Shown here: positions 1 to 9,986 of the stretch, one piece after another
Numbering within the stretch: the stretch's first letter is position 1
Layout of the letters: the number at the start of each line of letters is the position of its first letter
DNA from: Coemansia sp. RSA 1804
Lineage: Eukaryota; Kickxellomycota; Kickxellomycetes; Kickxellales; Kickxellaceae
Direction of reading: 5' to 3'
DNA: 41,157 bases
Assembly: GCA_027578815.1 (NCBI GenBank)
Contig: JANBTH010000066.1
Location: 1 to 41,157, forward strand
The notes under the pieces: generated by a model
Database searches by the model: none
The model's input: only the letters and a program-made list of their open reading frames with translations
Told to the model about the DNA's origin: nothing
Position numbers and translations under genes: made by a program

Positions 1-69
1 AACCGCGAGGTGCAGGAGGGGTTCCCCGAACCCCAGAACTGGGTGCCCGAGGATGCCTTCCGCCACTGA
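1..69 (+). CDS. 3' end of a protein-coding gene cut by the window edge
   Basis: An open frame runs from base 1 to a TGA at 67-69 and encodes 22 residues ending NWVPEDAFRH. Codon use is GC-rich like the real genes further on, and the sequence turns abruptly A/T-rich after the stop, as in the other 3' UTRs here. The fragment is rich in Pro, Glu and aromatic residues but too short to identify. The rest of the gene lies to the left of the window. Confidence 0.6.
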   Translation, partial: NREVQEGFPEPQNWVPEDAFRH

Positions 70-1791
70 GAACCCCCCAAAAAACTAACTATCCATATAC
101 CCAGCCTTTTTAGTTTTTCCATTTTCCATTTCTCATGTTTTGTATTATGTATTATTTGTCACCTTTCTCCCAATTTTCCTCATGGAGAAATATAGGTTAG
201 GTTGTCAGACCCTCCTGCTGCTGCTGCTGCTGCTGCTGCCGCCGCAACTGGTGTTCCCGTATTGTTACTTTCTGTTTTGAAATGTTTAGATATTCGCCGC
301 TCCTGCATGTATAGAAATAATATCCTGAGATTTCAATTCTTTTTTCTCCTGGCTGCATACTGTCTTTTTTAGTGTCTGGAAAACAAGAATAATGGATTTC
401 TATTGATTGAAATGACAAATCCCCCCTTTTCACATTAGAAGATGTGTGCCGGAAAGAGTAGGAATCATGAAACCGGCAGCTGCATCAGAGGTTTGGGTCT
501 GTTCTCACATGGCCTGAGCAGCTAACGAAACTAAACACAATAAAAGTGTTCTTTTTCCGACAACTCGCCCCTTCTTTTTTTTCTCCGCCACCATTACCAG
601 TCAAAAACACAGACACAACGCGTACACACCAAACTTTAAAGTCCTTTTATTTCTTTCCGTCCCTCACGCCACCAAATTTAACCCCTTCTTTTTCCTTGTT
701 GTCCTGAGCCATTTCATTTCAAATGGAAATGTATACATCTAATTCCCATGCTCAAAAAAGAAGAATAATAGAGAAAAGCTGAAACACCACAGCACATACT
801 TGGATTTCGCTCCCTATTTTTTGTGTGCTTTCCGAGCATGATTGGGTAAAATCATCCCTCCCCTATTATTGTCAATATTGTTCGGCCGTATGTGACTGCG
901 ACAAGCATCTGAATAGAACAAAGTAAATAAAAAAAGAGAATTTGTCAAGAGATTCCAGTGGTGCACAATATATGCGTGGGCTGCATCCCATGGACATGCG
1001 ATTTCAAAAAGAGAAGAAGAGAAGGCACATCAATTACCTGCGAATCGGTCGTAAAGAAACTAGTATAGCTTCTCATTCGGAACAAAAAACCATTTTCTAG
1101 TGTGAAAGAGAAAAACCTGTTTGGTTACAAAAAAACCGACCATTGCGCGATAAAAAAGGAGAGAAAAGAGGTGGCCAAGTGCGTCATTCTCCTTTTCTAT
1201 TCTATTTTCCTCGCTCCTTTAGTAAACTTTAGAACGGAACCAATCTCATTCCCTTATTGCGATAAATGAGGGAGAAAAAGTATTGAAAGCGGTTAATGAT
1301 CTTCCAAAATATAAATGCAAATTGGGGGAGGGGATTTTCTCCGGCCAAAGCGCAAAAATAAAAAAAAGTAAAGCGTACGGTAGTTGGTCTTGTTCCTAAA
1401 ATGTAACTTTCAGGATGAAAATGGAGAACATTCAACCAATTGGTTTCTAGTATTTCCTTGGTTTCGGAGATGTCCGGAGTTGATTATCGATGGTACTTGC
1501 GCACTTTTTCTTCTTTTTTCACACGAAATAAACACATTTGACAAAATTTTCAATATCCCTTGTCTGTAATTTTTTTACTCCTGAATATAAAAACTTCTCC
1601 CTCTCCGCGGTCTCGCTCTTTAACTTTCCACATGGACTGAAAATTATTCCAATATTACACACTCCTCCTCCCATTTCTCGCTCCCTTTTCGCTTTTTTGC
1701 CTCCGCACATATAAACACCTTTCTTCCTCTGTATTGCAACTCTGATAATACAGGACGTTGTTTTCTAAAATAAAGAGTAGAGATAATAAAA
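70..1791. other. Gene-free A/T-rich spacer
   Basis: No ATG-initiated frame longer than a few tens of codons looks coding on either strand. The interval holds a CTG trinucleotide run near 213-240, many pyrimidine and poly-A tracts, and presumably the 3' UTR of the cut gene and the promoter of the small gene at 1792. I see no tRNA or repeat element in it. Confidence 0.5.
213..243. repeat. CTG/CCG trinucleotide microsatellite in a spacer
   Basis: About eight CTG units are followed by CCGCCG. The frame that would read it as poly-Gln on the minus strand has no ATG start, so it looks like a non-coding microsatellite. Similar runs occur inside real genes of this window. Confidence 0.7.
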
Positions 1792-2097
1792 ATGTTTACT
1801 TCTTCTCTTGTACGTTCTGCCCCTGCTGCACTCTATCTCCCTCTGGCCAGCCGCCGGGCACTGATCAGCAGCACAGCTATTTCTCGGAGAGCCATTTCAT
1901 CCACGAGCAAGTGCGGTCAGCTCGAGCCTGAATCAGCATACGAGTCCGCACCGTCGTCCATCCACAAGCAGCAGCACTCCTACCTGCAAGACCTCCTTGA
2001 TGCCGACGACGCCAACGCTCCGTGGCACCAGTCTCCTGTAGAGATGGTTAGTCGCGAAGTCCAGTCCCTTTCCTCCGTCCACAAATCCTGGGAGTAG
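1792..2097 (+). CDS. Small putative mitochondrial protein, unknown function
   Basis: A 101-residue ORF with an A-rich context before its ATG (AAAAATG) and an AATAAA signal about 105 bases after the stop (2204-2209). The first about 38 residues contain several Arg, many Ser/Ala and no acidic residue, including ASRRALISSTAISRRAISST, which is the pattern of a mitochondrial presequence. The remaining about 60 residues are polar and rich in Gln, Asp and Ser, ending SLSSVHKSWE, with no membrane segment. I do not recognise a family. Matrix localisation is inferred only from the leader. GC-rich codon use against an A/T-rich background supports a real gene. Confidence 0.55.
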   Translation: MFTSSLVRSAPAALYLPLASRRALISSTAISRRAISSTSKCGQLEPESAYESAPSSIHKQQHSYLQDLLDADDANAPWHQSPVEMVSREVQSLSSVHKSWE

Positions 2098-2642
2098 AAT
2101 TTGGATACAAAACACTCTTCTTCTTTATCCTCCATCCGTTGGTACTGTTATTTCTAGTGCTTTAAAATGCTTTTTCTTTGGTTTTCTTCTCATTTTGTAC
2201 AAAAATAAACTTGGCATTGCTTCGCTGTCAGAAAATATCAAGAAATCTCCAGTGACGGTTTCGTAATATAGCTAACTTCCATATAGCCGAATCCGTTTAA
2301 TTAAACTAACAGAAAAAGGCAAGACGTCCGAAAATTAATGTGTTTTTTGTTTCCGGATATTGTCCATATGTGTTTAAAATTTCATACACGTACAAAGACA
2401 AATCGTGTTCATTATTTTTTCTAATTACATGTTACAAATACACAACGTAAATAGAGGGTTGTCCATCTGCATTCCAATATGCAGAAACTAGTCTTGTGAG
2501 ATAAATTATCATGTCACACTTATATATCGTAATTAGAAATTAATATACTATCATATAATGAATGCTATTTTTGCAGCAATGTAGAAAAATGTGGATACAC
2601 TCTTATGACCAATAGTAATGTAATTAATTGCCTACTAAAACC
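2098..2642. other. Strongly A/T-rich spacer
   Basis: Contains the AATAAA signal for the preceding gene at 2204-2209. Otherwise I see only A/T-rich sequence with stops in all frames. Confidence 0.5.
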
Positions 2643-2984
2643 ATGGGAAATTGGTATTACCTTTTGGCAGAATATAAATACTACGGCATTTGCCAGTTGT
2701 CCAAGGGATTGACTGTACAGTTTATCTTATTTTTCGCAGTTACATTTTTCTTCTTTATCCACACCAGTCAAACCATTATAATGCCTTTATTAGCAAAACT
2801 TTGTGACAAAAGAGGAAAAAAAGACAAAGGAAAGGTCAAAGTATCATCGGCTTCTAAGCATCCTAAACCCTCTTCTACTCGTAGACCAAATCCGACTAGA
2901 ACCACCACGGCTAGCAGAAACACAGAAACATTTTCAGACAGAGAATTGGGTGTATTATGTTCACTTCGCGAGGTTGACTTTTAG
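2643..2984 (+). CDS. Doubtful orphan ORF with a membrane segment
   Basis: From the ATG at 2643 the frame gives 113 residues: a hydrophobic stretch (about residues 25-45, with FILFFAVTFFFFIH), then a basic Ser/Thr/Lys/Pro-rich tail (KPSSTRRPNPTRTTTASR). An internal ATG at 2781 follows a CAG that could be an intron acceptor, so the real product may be only the 67-residue basic part. AATAAA occurs at 3016-3021. Codon use is A/T-rich, unlike most neighbours, and no family is recognised. It may be a recent orphan or noise. Confidence 0.25.
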   Translation: MGNWYYLLAEYKYYGICQLSKGLTVQFILFFAVTFFFFIHTSQTIIMPLLAKLCDKRGKKDKGKVKVSSASKHPKPSSTRRPNPTRTTTASRNTETFSDRELGVLCSLREVDF

Positions 2985-3298
2985 TTCTTGTTGTGTTTAG
3001 TTTTATAGCTAGCCAAATAAAGCCAAGGTTTTGTTTTTCTATTTAATAAATTTTGTCTAGGCTTGATTAGCATTCTTTTTTCCGCTATTTTTTATTGCCC
3101 ATTGATCATGAGGAAAATAATCCGAGCTTCTTTTTTCTATTGGGGCTATTGAGTATCGCATTTCTGTTTCCATTTTTCCTCTTTTTCTTTCTCAAAGAAC
3201 ATTTTCAACACATATCATTACCAAAGCTTCACTAGACACTTTAAATTATTATCGCAAGGAGAAAACCAAATTAATAGGGCGAGAACTAAAAGGGTTTC
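2985..3298. other. Spacer upstream of VIP1
   Basis: A/T-rich and pyrimidine-rich. Holds the likely poly(A) signal of the orphan ORF (3016-3021) and the VIP1 promoter/5' UTR. No other element seen. Confidence 0.45.
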
Positions 3299-6200
3299 AT
3301 GCCAGAACACAAAAGGGCTGATGGCGCAGCAAGCGCACTGTCCGTGAGCGAGCAGCTCTCGACGTCGCCACACTTTATCGACCTGCCGCAGTACGAGGGC
3401 CGCAGACCGATAATAGGAATATGCGCAATGGACAGCAAGGCGCGGTCAAAGCCCATGACAAACATACTCAACCGACTAGTGGCAACCGGACGATACGAAC
3501 TGGTGTTCTTTGGAGAGAAAACAATACTGGATGAAAACATCGAAGACTGGCCGCTATGCGACTTTCTGGTATCGTTTTTCTCAAGCGGATTTCCGCTAGA
3601 GAAGGCATTCGAGTACTCGCAGCTGCGTAAGCCGTTTCTGGTCAACTCGCTGGTCCGGCAGTTCTTGCTGCTGGATCGGCGTGTGGTTCTGGAGATGCTT
3701 CACCACATTGGTGTGCCCACACCTTACCACCTAGTGGTTAGTCGCGATGGCGGGCCGAATATCCATCCGGTGCTAAGGAGGGTGGTTGAGCAGCGCATGG
3801 GGTTTACGCTAGGTTCGTTTCCAATGGCCACTCGTGCCGAGGTCGTCGATGAGGATACGCTGAGGATCGGATCACGCGTCATACGCAAGCCGTTTGTCGA
3901 GAAGCCGTGCAATGCAGAGGACCACAATATCCACATATACTATGCGTCGTGGCAGGGCGGCGGGGTGCGCAAACTGTTCCGCAAGGTGGGCAACAAATCA
4001 AGCGAATTTTCAGCCGGGCCAAGCAATATCCGCACAGAGGGCTCGTTCATCTACGAGGAGTTCATCGACGTCACCAACGCCGTCGACGTCAAGGTGTACA
4101 CCGTTGGCAGAGAATATGCGCACGCCGAGACGCGGAAGTCGCCGGTGGTGGATGGGCATGTTCGTCGGAACAGCGATGGAAAGGAGATGCGGTTTGTTAC
4201 GCAACTGACGCCGATGGAGCGCAAGTTCGCACAGGACGTGTCGGCAGCCTTTGGCCAGCGCGTCTGCGGATTCGACATTCTGCGTAGCAGCAACGGGAGC
4301 TCGATGGTGATGGATGTGAACGGGTGGTCGTTTGTCAAGGGCAACGAGGATTACTACAAGGAGGTTGCGCGTATCCTTGATGCCCGCTTCCAGGAGGCCC
4401 TGCGACACCGCTGGTTTGCCAGATTTGTTGATCCCGAAACCGTTGGCCGCATCACCTACGAGAGCAGATGGATCCTCAAGGGCGTATTTGACGTGTGTCG
4501 CCATGCCGACCGGACCCCCAAGCAGAAGGTCAAGTGTGTTCTGCGCTGTCCGCCAATATTGAATTTGCTGGATGGTGGAAGGTCCGAGGTTATCTTCCGC
4601 AAGCAGTCGCAGCTCCGGTGGACCCTTGGTGCACTTCGGTCTGCCAGGGCAAGCGCATTGGCCAATGACGGCTCATCCGACGACATCTGTACCGCAGAAA
4701 AGCCGCAGCTGACAACGGTGCAGAGCCTCGACCATCTTATTGACGTTCTATCGCGTAAAATAGACATGCCTGGGACCAAAGTGCAGGTGAAGCCTCTGAA
4801 GAGCAAGACATCGTTTGGCAGTAACGGCGGTGTGGATGCAGTGCAGTTTGTGCTAAAGTGGGGAGGCGAGTGCACCCATGCGGGACGAGTACAGTCGCAG
4901 GATCTGGGCGAAAACATGCGCAAGGATCTGTTGCTGCTGAACAGACATCTTCTGGACGACGTCAAGATCTGCTCCAGCGCAGAACGCCGTGTGCTGTCGA
5001 CTGTGGCCTCGTATGTCGGGTCCTTTCTGGATGAGCCAGAGTCGCAGGTAATGGAGCAACCGGGGCTGGTTGAGGTCCGGTCCGAGATGCTCGACGACAG
5101 CACTGTGGCCAAGGACGAGATGGAGGTGGCCAAGACCCAGTTGCGCGAGTTCTTCAACTTTGAGGGCCCTCTTAAGGATAACCCGTTCAAACGCTTTATC
5201 GATCCGCAGAACCCATTTTCATCGGCCACGAGTCCGCGGGCCTTTCTTAAGAAAATGTGCGATATCATGTGTAAGCTCATTGCTCGGATGGAGACCAACT
5301 TCCAGAGGCTCTCAAAGGCGGATCTAGCCAGAATGCAGGCCAAGTGGTGCTGCAACGAGACTGCTGAGCTGTTTCGCGAGCGGTGGAGGAAAATACTCGA
5401 TGACTTTCAGTCTGTTGAAAAGGCCCCTGATGGCACAGTGCTCCGAGTGACTTATGATCCGGGCAAGGTCGGCGTGCTCTACGATTCTCTCAAGTACGAC
5501 GCCTTGCACAATCGTTGCTTCTTGGAGCGCATCTTTATGACGCCCGATGACCTCAGTGCGGAGCTGGCCGCAGTGGCCGAGGAGGACGAAAGGGCTGCAA
5601 ACGCCAAGTCACTGGATTCCAATGACAATACTGCTTTGCCTTTAGCGTCTGCGGATGATACAGCTGTCGATGCTGCTATTTCAGCCGTCAAGAAAACTTG
5701 CATTAACAACGATGATGGCCTGGACGAGGACGATTATCTTGAGATGGGATCTGGAAGCAGTCATCGTGAAGCACAGCAGTCTGAAAATCTGGACAAGATT
5801 CCAGCAGCAAGACCGCTGTTGATAGAACCAACGCCATTATCGGCAATCAGTCCATGGCTTCGTAGGCAGCCAAGCACGACCACGCTTCCAAGCACAACGA
5901 CGCTTACAGCACTAGGAGACGAATCAAGGCCTTGCCAAGTATCAGAGACAGCAACAACAACAACAACAACGTCCAATCCATTAGGATCTGTCAACAGCTC
6001 AAATCAAGCCCCAACCGATGGTTCTAGCGGACTAGAGTCAGATGCAGACGGCTCTTCAGGCTCAAACGAGCACTCTGAGCCTCCGCCCGAGTACCCGCCA
6101 GACCCGCTGTTTACGCAGAAGGAGGTGCGCGAGTTGTACTACAGCGCCAAGCTTCTGTTTGACTTTGTCACGTGGCGCGAGTACGGAACAGACGCCGCAC

Positions 6201-6652
6201 AGCGCAAGCGCATCGGGGTACAAGCATCGGTACCGCTTCTCAAGCAACTGATCGCCGACCTCAAAGACACGCAGAACGGAGACCACGCACGCACACGCTT
6301 CTACTTCACAAAGGAGTCGCACATATACACGCTGCTGAATCTGGTGTTTCTGTGCGACATTCCGACGATGGAGCCCTTCAACAAGATGGGCGAACTCGAC
6401 TATCTGACGCACATTATCTTTGAGGTGTATGAGCGCAAAGCCGATGTCGATGCAAATGTTGGCAGCGAGTACTCGCTGAGGATCGGGCTGAGCCCAGGTG
6501 CCAGCTGCCTGCATGTTCTGGATGTGGCCATGGATCCCACCCATGCGCTCAAGGTGCTTCCGCGCAGGAATTTTTCGCACCACACGCCGCTGGACAAGGC
6601 AATTGGTATGCTCCAGGCGCTGCTCGACGAGCAAGACGCGGAGAAAGAATAG
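3299..6652 (+). CDS. VIP1: Bifunctional inositol pyrophosphate kinase/phosphatase (Vip1/Asp1/PPIP5K family)
   Basis: Single exon, 1117 residues. The N-terminal half is the ATP-grasp kinase that phosphorylates InsP6/5-InsP7 at position 1: it opens with IIGICAMDSKARSKPM (about residue 38), carries RKPFVEKP and EDHNIHIYY, and ends in the metal-binding DVNGWSFVKG with Asp339 and Asn341. The C-terminal half is a histidine acid phosphatase-like domain with an intact RHADRTP motif (401-407) and the partner ESHI motif (His1008). The family regulates phosphate sensing, polarity and microtubules in the cytoplasm. Residues about 755-930 form an acidic, Ser/Thr-rich linker inside the phosphatase half, including two tandem PSTTTL units. 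The ATG is the first in frame and lies shortly before conserved sequence. It is tail to tail with the next gene (111-base gap). Confidence 0.95.
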   Translation: MPEHKRADGAASALSVSEQLSTSPHFIDLPQYEGRRPIIGICAMDSKARSKPMTNILNRLVATGRYELVFFGEKTILDENIEDWPLCDFLVSFFSSGFPLEKAFEYSQLRKPFLVNSLVRQFLLLDRRVVLEMLHHIGVPTPYHLVVSRDGGPNIHPVLRRVVEQRMGFTLGSFPMATRAEVVDEDTLRIGSRVIRKPFVEKPCNAEDHNIHIYYASWQGGGVRKLFRKVGNKSSEFSAGPSNIRTEGSFIYEEFIDVTNAVDVKVYTVGREYAHAETRKSPVVDGHVRRNSDGKEMRFVTQLTPMERKFAQDVSAAFGQRVCGFDILRSSNGSSMVMDVNGWSFVKGNEDYYKEVARILDARFQEALRHRWFARFVDPETVGRITYESRWILKGVFDVCRHADRTPKQKVKCVLRCPPILNLLDGGRSEVIFRKQSQLRWTLGALRSARASALANDGSSDDICTAEKPQLTTVQSLDHLIDVLSRKIDMPGTKVQVKPLKSKTSFGSNGGVDAVQFVLKWGGECTHAGRVQSQDLGENMRKDLLLLNRHLLDDVKICSSAERRVLSTVASYVGSFLDEPESQVMEQPGLVEVRSEMLDDSTVAKDEMEVAKTQLREFFNFEGPLKDNPFKRFIDPQNPFSSATSPRAFLKKMCDIMCKLIARMETNFQRLSKADLARMQAKWCCNETAELFRERWRKILDDFQSVEKAPDGTVLRVTYDPGKVGVLYDSLKYDALHNRCFLERIFMTPDDLSAELAAVAEEDERAANAKSLDSNDNTALPLASADDTAVDAAISAVKKTCINNDDGLDEDDYLEMGSGSSHREAQQSENLDKIPAARPLLIEPTPLSAISPWLRRQPSTTTLPSTTTLTALGDESRPCQVSETATTTTTTSNPLGSVNSSNQAPTDGSSGLESDADGSSGSNEHSEPPPEYPPDPLFTQKEVRELYYSAKLLFDFVTWREYGTDAAQRKRIGVQASVPLLKQLIADLKDTQNGDHARTRFYFTKESHIYTLLNLVFLCDIPTMEPFNKMGELDYLTHIIFEVYERKADVDANVGSEYSLRIGLSPGASCLHVLDVAMDPTHALKVLPRRNFSHHTPLDKAIGMLQALLDEQDAEKE

Positions 6653-6763
6653 GAAGAGCACAGGAACATAAAGCATGGAGCCAGCTGTTGCAATAAGAAA
6701 AAATGTACCGTGTTTTGAGACCAACTCTAGTGAACATGAAAAGGAACAAGAAAAGGGAGAGGA

Positions 6764-7543
6764 CTAGTGGTTTTTGATATGCGCAAGATCAATGTACTTG
6801 TTCTTGCTCTCGTATTTCTTGTGCCAGATCTTGTTATCGTCTTCCTGAATATACTCGACGTTTTCCTCGCCGCAACCAGACGTAACCATGGCGCCAAACA
6901 CGGCGTCCTCGTTTCTGGAGCCCTCGTAGGTGTAGTCGGTGTCCACGCATCTGACCAGCTGGTCGTTGAACATGTAGAACTTGCCGTTGCCGTACCGGAC
7001 GTGTCGGAGCGGGTCCTTTTCGCCATATCCGCGTAGCCGCGTGTGGTCGCTGATGTAGACGGGTTTATGCCACCCAGAGTATGTCTTCAATAAGTCGGCA
7101 ACGTAGTCCTTGTCGACAAACGAGTCATCGTCCAATTTGATGAAGAACTCTGTGTCCCTGTAGTTCTTGATTGCGCGCGTAAAGCAGAACGTCTTCTGGT
7201 CGAGCGTGCGGTACGTGGATGTTCTGTTGCACACTATCTTGCACCCGGGCTCGTCCCAGTCGCACACTGGGTGCAAGTAGCTGCGCATCCATGTGTTGCG
7301 GTAGAACTGCATGTCTGTGTTGTTGTTTATAGGGAAGATGATTGCCAGCCTGTCAAACAGCATGTCTTCGGCTGGTCTTGGAGGCACATGTGGTCGTGGT
7401 GGTGGCGGTGGTGGGAGCGGCTCTCCGCTGAATGTTCCCCAGTAACGGTGCGACGGTGCTGTGAGTATTGTTCCTGTTATCAGGATCCCCATTATCAGAA
7501 GCACCAGCTGTGTGCGTGGCCTAGATAGCGAAAACATCCCCAT
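6764..7543 (-). CDS. Type II membrane glycosyltransferase, GT31-like (galactosyltransferase/Fringe-like)
   Basis: 259 residues. A short basic N-terminus is followed by one membrane anchor (about 12-28), a Pro-rich stem, then a lumenal catalytic domain. The acidic motif FFIKLDDDSFVD (Asp138-140) matches the nucleotide-sugar/metal-binding DxD region of GT31 enzymes, and NEDAVFGAMV resembles the downstream E-D-V block. Several Cys could form disulfides. The predicted role is addition of a sugar, possibly beta-1,3-linked, to glycoproteins or glycolipids in the Golgi; donor and acceptor cannot be read from the sequence. It ends KYIDLAHIKNH. The start is the first ATG, directly before the anchor. 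A truncated relic of the same gene lies 1.3 kb upstream on the same strand. Confidence 0.8.
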   Translation of the reverse strand: MGMFSLSRPRTQLVLLIMGILITGTILTAPSHRYWGTFSGEPLPPPPPPRPHVPPRPAEDMLFDRLAIIFPINNNTDMQFYRNTWMRSYLHPVCDWDEPGCKIVCNRTSTYRTLDQKTFCFTRAIKNYRDTEFFIKLDDDSFVDKDYVADLLKTYSGWHKPVYISDHTRLRGYGEKDPLRHVRYGNGKFYMFNDQLVRCVDTDYTYEGSRNEDAVFGAMVTSGCGEENVEYIQEDDNKIWHKKYESKNKYIDLAHIKNH

Positions 7544-8867
7544 CTTTTTCCCTTTTTCTTATCTTCGCTGTTTTATCGTTTGTTCGACGTGGTCGGTCCC
7601 TTTGCGTTTGTGTCTGTGGAAGCAATGGAAAAAACGGGTGGCCTGCTATGCTAGTTCCAGAGTTCTGGGTGCACTGAGAGGGGGAGGGGAGGGAGCAAGG
7701 GTATGCAAATAAGCAGTAGACGGGGAAGCCTAGGGCTTTTTTGCTATTATGAAAAGAGTGGAGATAGAAGAAGAAGGCGTAGTTTGTTTACCTGCCACCA
7801 GTTCTCAAAAGAAAGAGAAAAAACAAAAAGTTCCTTCTATAGAACCCAGTCCAAGCCGCAGAATAGAAAAAGATGGAAAGTATTATAGAAAAAGAGAAGA
7901 AATTTAAATGCAGAAAGAAAAAACAAAGTGGATGCAAGAACCAGAAGAAATAAAGAGAAAATTGGGAAAGGGATGAAAGAATTCGTCTTTTTCGTTTCTC
8001 TGCAAGAATTCTTCACACTGAAGCGCAGGTTCCTTATTATAAGTTTGAAATGGAAACAGATCCACGATGCGTGTTCTAAAAAAACTTCTGTTGACTGTGG
8101 GCCTGTTTTGACAAGAACAAATAAGAACGAAAAACAGGATAGAAACCAGTTTCCAAAAAGAAAAACACAGCTTGGAACTTAATGAGTGTATCTTTGCGAC
8201 TGTTTAGAATCAATTTTTTAATGTCATTATGCCTTTATTTTGTGTTCTTAGCTTTTTCCTTGAAATTGGTGATATCAGGAACTAGTTTTTTTGTATCACT
8301 TGTTTTTTTCGTTGCTCCGCCCTTTTTCCACTATAAAACGGCGGAAAGGAAGGAAGACAATTGTGTAACCTGGACAACAACAAATCAGAAGATGCATTGC
8401 ACAATAATTCAGCACCTATTTTTGGAAGAAAATTACGTAAAGGACCGCAATTGTCAGGTTTATCTATAATAATGGTAAAACCTCAAATCACCGACGGCCA
8501 TTAACAGTTCCGTGGTCTTGCTTTTCTGGAAAAAAAAATTGGCAAGAGAAAATCTGGAACTCATACAGCCTTACATTCTCTTGCAGGATACCGTAAAAGC
8601 CTCAATGGAAGATATTCTAATAACACAAAAGATACGGTAGCGGTTTCTTGGCACATGTGCTTTTATATTGAGTATAAGCCGCCTGCTCTTTGTTGGTAGG
8701 CATTCTCAAATATTCGATGCCAAGAAGTTCAGCTCATTCTGTATTGATGGCTATCAATTGTTTTGTTCTCCACAAACAAGCATAAAGACAGCCGCGGGCT
8801 ACATATGGAGTGTATCAAGCCACAACATCAACACATCTACATAGCAAAAGTCATCGTCTATCGCCAA
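7544..8867. other. Spacer between glycosyltransferase and its relic
   Basis: Promoter side of the glycosyltransferase, with long A/G-rich and A/T-rich tracts. An ATG-started frame at 8182-8469 (95 residues, hydrophobic, A/T-rich) is the only sizeable ORF; it lacks any recognisable feature. No RNA gene or mobile element seen. Confidence 0.45.
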
Positions 8868-9155
8868 CTAGTGGTTCCTAAGAGCTGCCAAATCGATCTC
8901 TTTATTTCTGTGTCTGTACCCCTTGTGCCAGATCTTTGAGTCGTCTTCCTTAATCCTGAGAACATTGGCGCCGCATCCAAAATGCACCATTCCGCCAAAC
9001 GTCAAGTCCTCGTTCTGATGGTCATGGTATCTCAGCTCAGTCGCAAAGCAGTCGACTAGCTTGCGGTTGAACATGTAGAACTTTCCATTGCCATAGTAGC
9101 TGTTGGTCAGAACTTCATTAACGGGGACACAGTGGTTCCCCTAGTCCTTTTGATA
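8868..9155 (-). pseudogene. N-terminally truncated relic of the neighbouring GT31-like gene
   Basis: The last about 75 codons match the C-terminus of the intact transferase at 6764-7543. Both share YGNGKFYMFN, then NED..FG.MV..GCG, EDD.KIWHK.Y and a terminal I.NH/LRNH, and the bases around the stop (CTAGTGGTT on the plus strand) are also shared. Upstream, the frame has an in-frame TAG at 9141-9143 just beyond a QKD that aligns with EKD of the intact copy. Only about 130 bases then remain before the divergent MsrA gene, so the anchor and the DDD catalytic region are absent. It is most simply a tandem duplicate that lost its 5' two-thirds. A short expressed ORF from an internal ATG is possible but would lack the active site. 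Confidence 0.8.
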
Positions 9156-9291
9156 AAGCCCATTTGGCTGGATATAAAAAATCAAGAAAAGTAGGTCAAA
9201 AGCTTGGATTTTTCTCCCACTTCCATTTCCACCTTTCTCTTCTCTTCTCTTGTTCTAGAATTTTTTTTATTTCTTTTACATTCTTGTCTGT

Positions 9292-9915
9292 ATGTCTTTT
9301 ACCGCTTCATTTAAACGCTTGCCCATTCTAGTTAGAGCCGTTGGTATATCAAGAGCCATGGGAAACAGCACAACAAAGGACCGCTCGATTCCGCAGACAA
9401 TCCAGCCGGCAAAAGAGTCGTCGCAACTGGCAACATTTGCCGCCGGCTGCTTCTGGAGCGTCGAGCTAGTGTATCAGCGTAAGGAGGGGGTTCTTCAGAC
9501 ACAGGTGGGATACGCGGGTGGAAACAAGGAGAATCCCAGCTACGAGGAGGTGTGTTCTGGGTCCACAGGCCATGCAGAGGCCGTTCGCCTAGAGTATGAC
9601 CCGGCAGTGATATCATACCAGGACCTGCTCAAGATCTTTTGGAACAAACACAACCCTACTCATGGAAATCGCCAAGGAAACGATGTTGGAACACAGTACC
9701 GGTCGGTGATATTCTACCACAACGATGAGCAGAAGACGCTGGCTGAACAAAGCCGGGCTGAAAGGCAAAAGTCCTACGATACGCAGATTACCACCCAGAT
9801 TGCGCCTGCTGGCGTGTGGTACCCGGCCGAGAACTATCACCAGGGATATCTCGAGAAGGGCGGGCAGTGTGCTGCAAAGGGATGCGATGACGCCATCCTT
9901 TGCTATGGTTACTAA
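9292..9915 (+). CDS. MXR1: Peptide methionine-S-sulfoxide reductase MsrA
   Basis: 207 residues. Reduces the S-epimer of methionine sulfoxide in proteins, using thioredoxin for turnover. The catalytic motif AAGCFWSVE places the reactive Cys at residue 53; the usual GCFWG has Ser instead of the last Gly. Other family blocks are GYAGG, GHAEAV, NDVGTQYRS and ENYHQGYL. Further Cys near the C-terminus (QCAAKGCDDAILC) are candidates for resolving residues. The first about 22 residues are basic with no acidic residue (SFKRLPILVRAVGISRAMG), so a mitochondrial leader is possible, with the internal Met23 as an alternative cytosolic start. AATAAA follows at 9954-9959. It ends 71 bases from the convergent CAP gene. 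Confidence 0.95.
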   Translation: MSFTASFKRLPILVRAVGISRAMGNSTTKDRSIPQTIQPAKESSQLATFAAGCFWSVELVYQRKEGVLQTQVGYAGGNKENPSYEEVCSGSTGHAEAVRLEYDPAVISYQDLLKIFWNKHNPTHGNRQGNDVGTQYRSVIFYHNDEQKTLAEQSRAERQKSYDTQITTQIAPAGVWYPAENYHQGYLEKGGQCAAKGCDDAILCYGY

Positions 9916-9953
9916 GCGTTTATCGATATGTCTGTATTACTTGTTGAAAATGA

Positions 9954-9959
9954 AATAAA
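9954..9959 (+). terminator. Poly(A) signal AATAAA of the MsrA gene
   Basis: A canonical AATAAA followed by an A-run about 40 bases after the MsrA stop, in the short gap to the convergent CAP gene. Confidence 0.6.
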
Positions 9960-9986
9960 AAAAAAAGCCAGGGGTGTGAATACTAG

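Noticed and set aside
197..433. Poly-Gln-containing minus-strand frame
   Set aside because: It has no ATG at its start and the Gln run is a spacer microsatellite.
8182..8469. 95-codon ATG frame with two hydrophobic stretches
   Set aside because: A/T-rich like the spacer around it, with no family resemblance; long T-runs alone produce the Phe/Leu stretches.
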